A DNA stretch of 64,000 bases, taken from Variovorax gossypii. GTDB lineage: Bacteria > Pseudomonadota > Gammaproteobacteria > Burkholderiales > Burkholderiaceae_C. Of this stretch, positions 1-8,557 are shown in pieces. Each line of letters begins with the position of its first letter. The stretch's first letter is position 1. Where the stretch lies: contig NZ_RXOE01000012.1 in the NCBI RefSeq assembly GCF_003965815.1, positions 91,810 through 155,809 of the forward strand, given 5' to 3'. A program made the translations under genes and the position numbers. Under the pieces are notes generated by a model. That model worked only from the letters and a program-made list of their open reading frames with translations. It was not told where the DNA came from and searched no databases.

Positions 1-2054
1 CGGGCCAGGTCGAGCGCTCGGTGGTCCGGCTGGCCGCGGCCCTGGACCTGCTGAGCCAGTCTCGCTACGGCCCGCCGGGATGGCTGCAGGGCACCACCAC
101 GACCACGAGTGCGGGCACCACCATCTGGGAAGAAGGGCTGAGCTACACCGAGGGCGGCTACCAGGACGCGGGCTACTTCGACGGCAAGATCGCGAGCGTG
201 GAAACCGTCTCGGATGCCGGCGACGCACAGCGCTTCGCGTACGCCTACGACACGCAGTCGCGCCTTCTCATGGCGCAGCGCAGCGAGAACGGCCAGGACA
301 GCACCGACGCGGCCCTGAGCTACGACGCCAACGGGAACTTCGCCACGCTGGAAACACTCGGCGTGTCCCGGACCTACGCCTACCAGCCGTACACCGACCG
401 CGTCGACACCGTGGACGCTGTAGGCACCACGCTCGACGCCTTCCGCTACAACGCGCAGGGCGCGGCCATCGCGGCGCAGCGTCTGGGCCTGAGCGACATC
501 GCGTACAGCCCGTCGACCGGCATGACCGACACCATCACGCTGGACAACGGGCACAAGGTGATCTTCGGCTACGACGCCAGCCAGGCGCGCAGCGTGAAGC
601 GGCTCACCGATGCCGCGGGCGCCGAGATCAGCGCCAAGCAGTACCTGCGCGACAGCAGCGGCAACCCGCTGCTGGAGCTCAGCCGCACGGCGGGTGCCGA
701 GGACACCAAGGCGCAGTACCTCTACGGCCCTTCGGGGCTGATCGGGATGCAGCTCGGTGGGCAGCGCTACGCGGTGGTGCGCGACCACCTCGGCTCCGTG
801 CGCTGCGTGGTCGACGCCACCGGCGCGGTGGTGGCGCAGTACGACTACACCGCCTTCGGCGTGACGGTCACGCGCGCCGGCTCCAGCCGGCCGGACATCC
901 TGTTCTACCGCTACACGGGCCAGGAGTTCGACGCCGAGACGGGCCTGTACAACTACCAGGCGCGCTTCTACGACCCGGAGCTGGGCCGCTTCGTCGCCGT
1001 CGACCCGCGGCGCCAGGGATCGTCGCCCTACGTCTACGTGCTGAACAACCCCATCGGCCTCGTGGACCCGGACGGCGAGGAGGCGCTGACGGCCTTCCTC
1101 ATCGCCGTGATCGTCAGCGCGATCATCGGTGCGGTCGTCGGCGCGGTGACCTACGCCGTCACGCACGAGGGCAACTTCGACGTCGGCAAGTTCTTCCTCT
1201 ATGCGGCCGCCGGTCTGGTCGCGGGAGCGGCGGGGGGCGCCGCGGCGTTCGGCGGGGGCCTGATGGCCACCGCCGCGCTCGGCGCCATCGGGGTGTCGAC
1301 CTCCACCTCCATCGGCAGCGGCATCGTGGTGGGGGCCGTGGCGGGTGCTGCGGACGGGGTCGTGGCCGGGACCATGAACCAGGTGGGCGTGAACCTCATC
1401 GAAGGCCGACCGCTGAACGAGGGCGTGGGCCAGGCCGCGTGGATGGGCGCGGCGATCGGCGCTGCGTCCGGCGCGGTGCTGGGAGGCATCACGGGCGCGG
1501 TCAACTACCGCACCGCCTCCCGGCTCGCCCGGCCGAGCAGGGTCATCACCAATCGGCCTACCGGGCGGCTGAATGCAACCCTGCATGGCGCCACTGTCGT
1601 GAGCGAAGGCAACATCGGCCCTGGCGTGGCGGGCATTGGCCGGCGCGACGTGGTGGGGCTGAACGCGCATGGGGGCGCGCGCAACACCAGGCTGGATTTC
1701 ACCAACGGACCTGTGGGCCCGGTCGGGCAGGGATTGCCCAACCAGGACATTTCGCATGTGATCGCCGACCTGGGTGGGGCGAACTTCGCCGGCGGTGGCC
1801 TGGACCTGTCGGGGGTTTGCTACGCGGGCACATCCGGCGTGGCCCGGACGGCGGCGCGTGACCTGGGGCAGCCGGTGCGTGCCGCGACCGGATCGACCTG
1901 GACCGCCGGTAACGACTTTCCCAGGCGAGGGTTTCGGATCGTACCTGCAGGCGAGAACTTTCTTCGGGTCTCGCAGTCGCTGCAGGGCATCACCTTCCGG
2001 ACCTACTACCCGAGCCAGTTGCGCACCGGCTGGAACTACCTCTTCGGCTATTGA
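1..2054 (+). CDS. RHS/YD-repeat protein, 5' truncated by window edge, possible protease-like C-terminal domain
   Basis: The frame is open to base 1, so the true start lies outside the window. Residues are counted here from the GTG at 21. Residues 1-300 carry YD-type repeats, and the RHS core signature GLYNYQARFYDPELGRF lies near 308-325. An Ala/Gly-rich hydrophobic stretch of about 150 residues follows, resembling the membrane-transit regions of polymorphic toxins. The last 130 residues contain a His in NAHGG (H550) and a Cys in SGVCYAG (C600), followed by an ARDLGQPV strand. This layout is like a clan CD (caspase or C80-like) cysteine protease. The RHS shell is certain; the protease reading is inference. 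Known RHS tails are usually toxins followed by an immunity gene, but here a P450 overlaps the stop codon by one base. Confidence 0.88.
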   Translation, partial: GQVERSVVRLAAALDLLSQSRYGPPGWLQGTTTTTSAGTTIWEEGLSYTEGGYQDAGYFDGKIASVETVSDAGDAQRFAYAYDTQSRLLMAQRSENGQDSTDAALSYDANGNFATLETLGVSRTYAYQPYTDRVDTVDAVGTTLDAFRYNAQGAAIAAQRLGLSDIAYSPSTGMTDTITLDNGHKVIFGYDASQARSVKRLTDAAGAEISAKQYLRDSSGNPLLELSRTAGAEDTKAQYLYGPSGLIGMQLGGQRYAVVRDHLGSVRCVVDATGAVVAQYDYTAFGVTVTRAGSSRPDILFYRYTGQEFDAETGLYNYQARFYDPELGRFVAVDPRRQGSSPYVYVLNNPIGLVDPDGEEALTAFLIAVIVSAIIGAVVGAVTYAVTHEGNFDVGKFFLYAAAGLVAGAAGGAAAFGGGLMATAALGAIGVSTSTSIGSGIVVGAVAGAADGVVAGTMNQVGVNLIEGRPLNEGVGQAAWMGAAIGAASGAVLGGITGAVNYRTASRLARPSRVITNRPTGRLNATLHGATVVSEGNIGPGVAGIGRRDVVGLNAHGGARNTRLDFTNGPVGPVGQGLPNQDISHVIADLGGANFAGGGLDLSGVCYAGTSGVARTAARDLGQPVRAATGSTWTAGNDFPRRGFRIVPAGENFLRVSQSLQGITFRTYYPSQLRTGWNYLFGY

Positions 2055-3328
2055 TGGCGATGGACGCGACCTTGCTCGATCCGTTCTCGCCGCAGGCGCT
2101 GGCCGATCCCTACCCGGTCTACCGGCGCCTGCGCGAACAGTCGCCCGTGCACCCGGTGGCGCCCGGGCGCTGGATCGTCTCGCGCCATGCCGATGTGCTG
2201 GCCCTGTTGCGCGATCCGCGCTGCGCGCACTGGGGCCACGCGCCCGAGCTCGATGCCTTGCGCTCGCCGCACGAGCGGGCGCTGGCGCAGGCCCTGCGCC
2301 TGTTCGCGCCGTCCGACCCGCCCGGTGCGCTGCGCCGCCAGATGAGTGCCGTGTTCAACACCCAGGTGCTGGAGCGCATGCCGCAGCGCCTCGCGCCGCT
2401 GGCCGACCGGCTGCTCGATGGGCTTGGTGGACACGGCGGAGGCGGCGGACTCGATGGACTCGATGGACTCGGAGAAGGCCGCAGCCGCGACGTGCTGGCC
2501 GCCTATGCGCACCCGCTCACCATGCAGGCGGTGGGCGACATGCTGGGTCTTTCGGATGCGCAGACGCTGGCACTTGCGCAGGCGATGGGCGGCCTGGACG
2601 GCTCGCTGTTCGAGGGCCTGCGCGGCGCGGGCATCGCGGCGCCCGCTTCGGGGCCGGTCGCCCGGTTGCAGGCCTGCATGGATGCGCTCATCGATCAGGC
2701 GCAGGACAGGCCCGACGCGCTGATCTCGGGCCTGCACGCGGCCGTCGACGCGCAGGGCCCTGCGGCGGATCGACGCGACCGGCTGCTCAACGCCTTGCTC
2801 GTGCTGGTCTACGCCGGGCACCACAACATGCTCAACTTCATCGGCAACGGATTGCTGGCGCTGGCGATGCATCCGCAGGCGCAGGCCCGGCTGCGCCAGG
2901 AGCCGGCGCTGGCCGACCGGGCGATGCTGGAGCTGCTGCGCCACGACAGTCCGCTGCAATACATCGTGCTCGTGGCGAGCGAGCCGCTCGCGCTGCACGG
3001 GCGCGAGATCGCGCGCGGCGACGAGGTCCTCGTGTGCACGGGGTCGGCCAACCGCGACGAGACCGTCTTCGAGGATCCCGACGGCCTGGACTTCGCGCGG
3101 GCCAACCCCATGGACTCCCTGTCCTTCGGCAGCGGTGCGTGGCGCTGCATCGGTGCGCGCCTGGCGCTGCGCATCGGGGCCACGGCGTTCTCGAAGATCG
3201 TGGCGCGCGGCTTCGCGCTCCCCGCGAACATGCCGGCCCTGCGCCGGGTCCGGGGGGCCCTTGTGCAGCGGGGACTGGCCGCCCTGCCGCTCATGCTGCT
3301 GAGCCAGGAGGAGGGGCGCCATGGGTGA
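2054..3328 (+). CDS. Cytochrome P450
   Basis: This is a class I bacterial-type P450 of 424 residues, a heme monooxygenase that needs separate ferredoxin partners, none of which are seen nearby. The N-terminus has the usual DPYPVYRRLRE. The K-helix ExxR is E293-R296. The heme loop FGSGAWRCIG fits FxxGxxxCxG, with ligand C365. The I-helix reads AGHHN at 254-258, where most P450s have AGxDT or AGxET, so the acid/alcohol pair for oxygen activation is missing. A low-complexity Gly-Leu-Asp insert (about residues 118-135) contains a 9-bp tandem repeat. ATG 2054 overlaps the RHS stop, and the gene overlaps the methyltransferase by 8 bases, so all three are probably co-translated. The substrate is unknown. 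Confidence 0.93.
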   Translation: MAMDATLLDPFSPQALADPYPVYRRLREQSPVHPVAPGRWIVSRHADVLALLRDPRCAHWGHAPELDALRSPHERALAQALRLFAPSDPPGALRRQMSAVFNTQVLERMPQRLAPLADRLLDGLGGHGGGGGLDGLDGLGEGRSRDVLAAYAHPLTMQAVGDMLGLSDAQTLALAQAMGGLDGSLFEGLRGAGIAAPASGPVARLQACMDALIDQAQDRPDALISGLHAAVDAQGPAADRRDRLLNALLVLVYAGHHNMLNFIGNGLLALAMHPQAQARLRQEPALADRAMLELLRHDSPLQYIVLVASEPLALHGREIARGDEVLVCTGSANRDETVFEDPDGLDFARANPMDSLSFGSGAWRCIGARLALRIGATAFSKIVARGFALPANMPALRRVRGALVQRGLAALPLMLLSQEEGRHG

Positions 3329-4070
3329 CGCCGCATTCGTCGAGCGCTACGACCGCATGATCCTCGACGCGCAGATGCGCGCGTTCTACGGTGGCGGCGA
3401 CTACTACAACGTCGGCCACTGGGACGCCGCGACCGGCAGCCTCGCGCAGGCCTGCGCCGCGCTGGTGCGGCGCGTGGCCGCGCCGGCCGTTCCGGCGGGC
3501 GCGCGCGCCCTGTGCCGCCCGGGCGACCTCGTGCTGGACGTCGGCTGCGGCCTGGGCGCTTCCACCGCGCAGCTCGCGGCCCTGTTGGCGCTGTCGCGCG
3601 TGATCGGGGTGAACCTGTCGCCCGCGCAGCTCGCGCATGCGCGGCAGCGGCATGACGGTCCGACCTTCTGTGCGATGGACGCCACGCGGCTGGGCTTCGC
3701 GGATGCGAGCGTGCGATGCGTCGTCTCGGTCGAAGCGGCGTTCCATTTCCGGTCGCGCTTCGATTTCCTGGTGGAGGCCGCCCGTGTGCTGCAGCCGGGC
3801 GGCATGCTGCTGATGAGCGACATGCTCTTCAATCCCGTGGTGGAACCGCCGTGGTGGGTCCCCCCGGAAAACGCCCGGCAGGACGCGGCGGGCTACCTGC
3901 GCGACTGCCATGCCGCCGGCTTCGTCGTCGAAGCGATGGACGACCTCACGGCCGCGACGCTCGAGCCGTTCTGCGAGCACCTGACGAGGCGCTATCCCGC
4001 CACGGGCGTTGCGCAGGCGTTGCGCGAGGAGGTCGATGCGTACGTCCTGGTGGCCCTGAGGAAGGCCTGA
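3321..4070 (+). CDS. Class I SAM-dependent methyltransferase
   Basis: A 249-residue methyltransferase of the Methyltransf_11 type. Motif I is VLDVGCGLG at residues 71-79, and the acidic residue that ends beta-2 is replaced by Asn in GVNLSPAQL. That pattern is common in small-molecule O-, N- or C-methyltransferases of the sterol/tocopherol class. The start ATG lies inside the 3' end of the P450 gene, so the two are translationally coupled and may modify one metabolite in turn. Nothing in the sequence shows the substrate. The opening YDRMILDAQMRAFYGGGDYYNVGHWD resembles methyltransferases of secondary metabolism. Confidence 0.88.
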   Translation: MGDAAFVERYDRMILDAQMRAFYGGGDYYNVGHWDAATGSLAQACAALVRRVAAPAVPAGARALCRPGDLVLDVGCGLGASTAQLAALLALSRVIGVNLSPAQLAHARQRHDGPTFCAMDATRLGFADASVRCVVSVEAAFHFRSRFDFLVEAARVLQPGGMLLMSDMLFNPVVEPPWWVPPENARQDAAGYLRDCHAAGFVVEAMDDLTAATLEPFCEHLTRRYPATGVAQALREEVDAYVLVALRKA

Positions 4071-4249
4071 GCGGCATGCGCGTCACCGCGCACGAGGCCG
4101 GTCGCCACGACCTCCATGGCGGCGAGCAGGCGTCCCGCGAGCACAGGAACCTCCCCATCTCCACTGCAGCGCGCAAGGCCGTGCACATCCACCCCAGCAC
4201 CTGCACCGTCGACCCGGCCGACGGGACCCCATGGCACGTGGCCGTCGAA

Positions 4250-4639
4250 GCCTGCAACTGCGAGAAGAAGGGGCCGTCGATGTAGGTTCGGCAAGCATCA
4301 CGGATCTCATCGAGCCGCGCGCGGCGCTTCTTGCCGCTCATGGCCTCAAGCTCCGCCACGTCTACGGCCTGATGAAGGTCTTCACGGAACACCGTGATGT
4401 CGATGTCCTCCGAGAACCGTGAAATCAGGCTGAAGGCTTTCGAGAGCGATGTCCCGCCTTTAAAGAGAAGGCGCGGACCCCGGCTCCAGTCCATTGAAAA
4501 GCGCATCGAGCGTCCAGCAGACCCAGAAGTCTTTCTCGACGTTTTGGACGGCAGTGCCAAGGCGAGCCGCCGTGCCAAGAAACAGATCGCGGCGTTCTTC
4601 GTCGCTGGCAGTGATGACGGTCTGATAGGCCTCGTTCAT
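4250..4639 (-). pseudogene. AbiEii-type nucleotidyltransferase toxin, frameshifted and truncated
   Basis: AbiEii proteins are nucleotidyltransferase toxins of abortive-infection toxin-antitoxin systems. Reading from ATG 4639 gives MNEAYQTVI... to VEKDFWVCWTLDALFNGLEPG. The frame then hits a stop near 4472. The family continues in another frame with RLLFKGGTSLSKAF and the catalytic SEDIDITV, so one base was gained or lost near 4478. Similarity ends at IDGPFFSQLQ (about 4250) and the sequence beyond is unrelated, so the C-terminal half is gone. The start overlaps the antitoxin stop as ATGA, the usual AbiE arrangement. The toxin should be inactive. Confidence 0.8.
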
Positions 4640-5337
4640 TTCACGCCTGCCGGTATGTCGCTGTGCGATTTCTTCTGGACAGGCGTTGGCTTGCTGGCGC
4701 TTGCCGCGTCCGGCATGAGATCAAGGAGGGGGCGCAAATAGTCCTGCATCCAGATCGGAAGCACGCTGAATCCTTGCGTCAGGTCATCGCGAATGGCATC
4801 GCCTTGCTTCTTGTCCGTCAGAAGCCTGCCGATTTTTTTCCAGATATGGTCGCTGTCCGAAGGCAGCGTGTCCTTCAGCCAGTGCAAGGCTTGCACTAGG
4901 CGCATGGCCGGACGGCCCGCCCAATACAACCGGCTTGGCGCGCACAGCTTGAACTCGATCAGCAGCTTGTCAAGCCGGATGGAGCGGCGCCGGGTGTCGG
5001 TATAGATGGTGACGTGAGCAGGGACGGCATCGGTCAGGCCCAGATCGTTCGCGGCCGTCATGCCGTCAACCAGGATGCGCAGGTTGTCGCGGCGGGCAAT
5101 CGCGTCAATGATGGCCCGATAGTCCGGGGTCGTCGTGCGCTTGGTAAGCCTGTTTGTGACGGGCTTGTCGTAGAGCCCCCGGTCAATACGGCGGAGTTGG
5201 TCGCGCTGGGTCATGCGCTGCAAGGTCTTGTCGATGACATCCCGGGAGCCAAGCTGCGCGAAGTCGGCCGGAACCCAGACATGGCCGGGGCCGGAAGCGT
5301 CGATCAGCGATGAGATACGGGCCGCAATGTCGGACAT
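4636..5337 (-). CDS. AbiEi/DUF6088-type antitoxin and transcriptional repressor
   Basis: A 233-residue protein beginning MSDIAARISSLID. It has an N-terminal winged-helix region (QLGSRDVIDKTLQRMTQRDQ, RRIDRGLYDKP) as in the DUF6088 group of AbiEi-like antitoxins. The start at 5337 has a good AGGAG ribosome site. A longer reading from 5451 is possible but would read through the operator. AbiEi proteins bind inverted repeats in their own promoter and repress the operon, and a perfect inverted repeat lies just upstream here. The partner toxin gene is broken, so the antitoxin is an orphan that may still repress itself or counter a homologous toxin. Confidence 0.8.
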   Translation of the reverse strand: MSDIAARISSLIDASGPGHVWVPADFAQLGSRDVIDKTLQRMTQRDQLRRIDRGLYDKPVTNRLTKRTTTPDYRAIIDAIARRDNLRILVDGMTAANDLGLTDAVPAHVTIYTDTRRRSIRLDKLLIEFKLCAPSRLYWAGRPAMRLVQALHWLKDTLPSDSDHIWKKIGRLLTDKKQGDAIRDDLTQGFSVLPIWMQDYLRPLLDLMPDAASASKPTPVQKKSHSDIPAGVK

Positions 5338-5347
5338 GACCAACTCC

Positions 5348-5377
5348 TGTCCGAAAAATATATACATTTTTCGGACA
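5348..5377. promoter_or_regulatory. Operator palindrome of the AbiE-like operon
   Basis: A perfect 12-bp inverted repeat, TGTCCGAAAAAT and ATTTTTCGGACA, separated by six bases (ATATAC). It sits 11 bases upstream of the antitoxin start on the minus strand. The AT-rich centre also offers a -10-like element, so a protein bound here would block transcription. Autoregulation by the antitoxin is inferred from the family. Confidence 0.75.
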
Positions 5378-5391
5378 TATTGGGCATGCAA

Positions 5392-5625
5392 AACGGGCGG
5401 GAAGTACGGCGCGAGGGGCGCGTCGTCGCCATGGCCGGCGACGGCATCCACGACGCACCTGTGCTCGCCAAGGCCGACGTGGGCGTGGCCATGGGAACTG
5501 GCACGGACGTTGCGGTGAGCAGGGCCCAGGTGACGCTGATCAAGGGAGACCTGCGTGGCATTGCTCAGGCACGGTCATCTCCGAACAGACCATTGCCAAC
5601 ATGAAGCAGAACCTTGGCTTCGCCG
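5392..5625 (+). pseudogene. Fragment of a P1B-type (copper/silver) transport ATPase
   Basis: Only the end of the P-domain remains. GRVVAMAGDGIHDAPVLA matches the GDGxNDAPAL hinge motif of heavy-metal ATPases, with His in place of Asn, and continues through ADVGVAMGTGTDVA and QVTLIKGDLRGIAQAR. After 5575 the frame shifts and SEQTIANMKQNLGFA, the next expected segment, is found in another frame. The metal-binding domain, phosphorylation site and nearly all membrane helices are absent. It is a relic of a CopA-like gene cut off beside the AbiE promoter region. Confidence 0.8.
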
Positions 5626-5787
5626 TTTGCGCAGGGCAGCGATAGTCGAACGCACGCATTCCTGGCTGGTGCCTCCGGCAAGCTGTGCACTCGCTTCGAG
5701 TGCTGCATCGACGTTCATATCGCCGTGCTTCCTCTGGCTTGCTGTGTCATCTGCTCTCGCAATCTCGCCCCGTTTTGTTAGCCGCGC

Positions 5788-7416
5788 TTATTCATACTCA
5801 ATGGTCCCCAAACGCACCAGACGCTGACAATTCGGACCCGGGGAGCTATCACCTTCCTCCAATTCCTGCCCGAGCTCGCGGCGCAGCAGCTCGCGCGCTG
5901 GCGCCGGTAGCCGCCGCAGCAGAGGTAAGCGACATAGCAACGCGCGAATCTGGGCGGGCGTGAGCGTTTCCAGCAGCGCCCTGGCCGCGGTACGGGCTAC
6001 GCTTGGTGCAGGGTCCGACAAGCTCTCGGTCAATACCGGCATCACATGCTTCGAAGTGAAGAAACTCAACCCCCACACGATGCGCCGGCGCACGTAGGGC
6101 TCACGCTTGTTCAAGGTGCGGATCAACGGTTCAATGGCTTCACTATCGCCAATCGCAGCCAGTGCCAGCGCGGCGTTGGCGCAGCAATCGTCATCCTCGT
6201 GATCAAGTTGTGTCAGCAACGGGGCGAGCGCACGGCGATCCGGCAGATCAATGAGCGCGTCAGTAACCTCCCTTGTCAGCGTGCTCTCGTTCAGGAGCGG
6301 CAATAGCAGTGGGACCGTGTCATCGGCGCGACCACGGTATGCGAGTGCTTGTACCGCCAGCCTGCGGGCCTGGAGGTCAGTCCCCTCAGACGACTGCAAT
6401 AGACGGAGAAATACTGGCGGAACCGGCGCGCTCGCGTCGAATTTAAGCGCCTTGATCGCGGCATTGCGTATCTCGGCAACGGGATCCTCAAGCAACTCGA
6501 ACACGAGCGGCGATAGGCGCTCCGCAAGGCCCTGGCCTGCAAGCGGCAGCGCCTCAATCGCCGCCACTCGCACCTCTTCAGATGGGTCGCATAGCGCAGC
6601 ATGCCAAAGCGGAAGCGAAGCAGCCCCAGGCTGCTTGTCGAACAGCGGGGCTAGCGAGCGAACGGCACGCTCACGCACTTCCTCATTGCTATCTGTCAGC
6701 ATCAACGCAACGAGTTCAAGCCGATGCTCTTCAGGCAGCGAGCGCGAGTTGCTAAGCGCTAGCGCGGCGGCCAAACGGAGCCTCAAGTCCTCGGCGCGAG
6801 TGGCCAATCGAAGCACATCCAATGCTTGGCTTCCGTTGAGGTAAGCCAATGCATGCAGAGCTTCCTCACGGACCTCCAAGTCGAGATCGTTGTGGAAAAC
6901 AGAGATCAACGCCTCTAATACAGACGGGTCGGGCAGGTCGAAGTCTTTGAGAGCAATCACGACGTTACTGCGCACATCGGCATCCGTATCACACAGTGCG
7001 ACCAGCAGCGGGTCGATCGCGGCGGGGTCGCTGAAACGCAGACCTTGGGCGGCGGCAGCACGCACACGGGCATCGGCGTCCCGCAGGCCCGCTGTTAACG
7101 CGTCGAATGCCGCCGTGCCGACGCCCCTATCTTCTTCATCGCCAAACCACCACATCGCTTGCCATCTTGCGGCAGGAAGGGGAGCGCAGGCTGCCTCGAC
7201 GAACACCTTTGTCATTTCATCCCCTCTCAATCGAGAACCTGCGAGGGCAGATAAAGCGGCACTGCGCATTTCTTCATCCTCGTCGGCCAATAGCCTCAAC
7301 CAGGGGGCAAGTTGCCCGGTGATATCAGTCGCTTGCTCAGCCTCTTTTTCTGCGGCCTCTATACGTACTTGATCCAGCATTTCATCCCTCATTTTGTGAC
7401 GACCGTCGCCCACCAA
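5788..7416 (-). CDS. HEAT-repeat protein
   Basis: A 542-residue alpha-solenoid made almost entirely of HEAT-like repeats of about 30 residues, such as DADARVRAAAAQGL, DTDADVRSNVVIAL, DLEVREEALHALAYL and DPSEEVRVAAIEAL. It has no signal peptide or membrane segment, so it is probably cytoplasmic. Such proteins act as binding scaffolds; some relatives are phycobilin-lyase-like or protein-interaction modules. The start may be 7416 or the internal ATG at 7392. There are no operon partners, and decayed genes lie on both sides. The target is unknown. Confidence 0.85.
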   Translation of the reverse strand: MVGDGRHKMRDEMLDQVRIEAAEKEAEQATDITGQLAPWLRLLADEDEEMRSAALSALAGSRLRGDEMTKVFVEAACAPLPAARWQAMWWFGDEEDRGVGTAAFDALTAGLRDADARVRAAAAQGLRFSDPAAIDPLLVALCDTDADVRSNVVIALKDFDLPDPSVLEALISVFHNDLDLEVREEALHALAYLNGSQALDVLRLATRAEDLRLRLAAALALSNSRSLPEEHRLELVALMLTDSNEEVRERAVRSLAPLFDKQPGAASLPLWHAALCDPSEEVRVAAIEALPLAGQGLAERLSPLVFELLEDPVAEIRNAAIKALKFDASAPVPPVFLRLLQSSEGTDLQARRLAVQALAYRGRADDTVPLLLPLLNESTLTREVTDALIDLPDRRALAPLLTQLDHEDDDCCANAALALAAIGDSEAIEPLIRTLNKREPYVRRRIVWGLSFFTSKHVMPVLTESLSDPAPSVARTAARALLETLTPAQIRALLCRLPLLRRLPAPARELLRRELGQELEEGDSSPGPNCQRLVRLGTIEYE

Positions 7417-8040
7417 GCTGCCTTTCGCGCATCGCAGATGCGAAGCTGGCTCGCTCGATCTCCAGGAGGTTGTCGCAATCGTCGAGCGCTGGCCGAACCA
7501 GGAGCTTGCGGGGTCGCTTGCAGACGGTCTGAGGAGCGATCATCGGTGATGGGACTGCCAGGGGCCGGCGCAATGCGCGGACCGCGCCACGGCTACCTCT
7601 GGCGCGCCGCTCCTCCCTAGCCCTGTGGTCCGCCGCACCCAGGACTGACGCGAGTTACACGCTGAAGGCGTCTTCGCAGAACAGTCGGTAGGCCGAGGCG
7701 CCGGCACCCGATCCGTTGCACGTTTTCGCGCAGATCGGCGCCGGCCGCGGCTGCACCTGCCTGCCTGCGCCCTTTGCGCTGCATCGCTATGCGGGCGTAC
7801 AGCCCAGGCCGCTGCGGGAGCGGATCATGGTGCCGCTGGTGGTGTTGACCGCCTCGCGCGTGACGCAGGAGTTGCACGACGCCCTGGTCAAGGGCGCGAC
7901 GCGGATGCTCAGCGGGTGACGTCCCGGGATGGTCTCCGAGCACTTTCGCTCATGACGTCGGGGCGGGGTCAGCGGGACAGAATGAAGTGTTTCGCTGACC
8001 TTGCTGCTCGAACCCGCGCTCGACATTTGAGCGGCCCGCA
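7417..8040. other. Region without a convincing intact gene
   Basis: No ORF here has convincing codon structure. A short plus-strand frame ending at 7919 (RPLRERIMVPLVVLTASR) could be the tail of a lost LysR-type regulator, but this is too short to support. Confidence 0.4.
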
Positions 8041-8068
8041 TCGAGAACAGGATCGACTCGCAGGCCAA

Positions 8069-8372
8069 GGTGGGCGATGTCATCGATATCGCTGGTGCGC
8101 GGGTCATCCGCGCGGCGCAGAAGTTCGACGCGCGCTGCGTGGGCGTGACGCTGTCGCAGATCCAGTTCGACCTCGCGACCGAGCTCGTGAAGGTCGCGGG
8201 CCTGGAAGACCGCATCGAGATCTGCAGGACTATCGCGACGTGAGCGGCCGATGCGACCGCATCACCAGCGTCGGCATGTTCGAGCACGTGGGCCGCAAGA
8301 ACCTGCCCGAGTACTTCAAGCGCGTGCAGCAGCTGCGGGTCGACGACGGCGTGGTGATGAACCATGGCATCC
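8069..8372 (+). pseudogene. Fragment of cyclopropane-fatty-acyl-phospholipid synthase-like methyltransferase
   Basis: Two adjacent frames give consecutive parts of a CFA-synthase-like protein: VIRAAQKFDARCVGVTLSQ through AGLEDRIEI, then, after a shift near 8221, LQDYRDVSGRCDRITSVGM and FEHVGRKNLPEYFKRVQQL. The N-terminal domain and everything after VVMNHGI are missing. The fragment ends about 20 bases before an IS-end-like sequence (8392-8416). Intact enzymes methylate membrane unsaturated acyl chains with SAM; this copy cannot. Confidence 0.78.
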
Positions 8373-8391
8373 ATCGCGGCATTCAATTGCA

Positions 8392-8416
8392 GGCCAGGAT
8401 TCCATGGAGATCAACA
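8392..8416 (-). repeat. IS-end-like sequence, copy A
   Basis: Read on the minus strand this is TGTTGATCTCCATGGAATCC followed by TGGCC. It matches copy D at 60477 almost base for base and resembles copies at 13620 and 51925. It lies directly after the truncated CFA-synthase fragment. Confidence 0.5.
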
Positions 8417-8557
8417 GGGCGTGTCCTGCTTTCCCGGTTGGCTGCCGCACGGCGTGTGGCCGCAAACAAAATGCCGATGACTTTCTGCACTGGCTTCTTT
8501 GCTCCTCCCACCGCGAGACTTCGAACACCCGGATCTCTGGCCTCAGGAGGGCATGTC

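Noticed and set aside
7916..8557. Upstream extension of the lipoprotein frame
   Set aside because: This part reads through the CFA-synthase fragment in one frame. The strong AGGAGG before GTG 8558 shows the real start.
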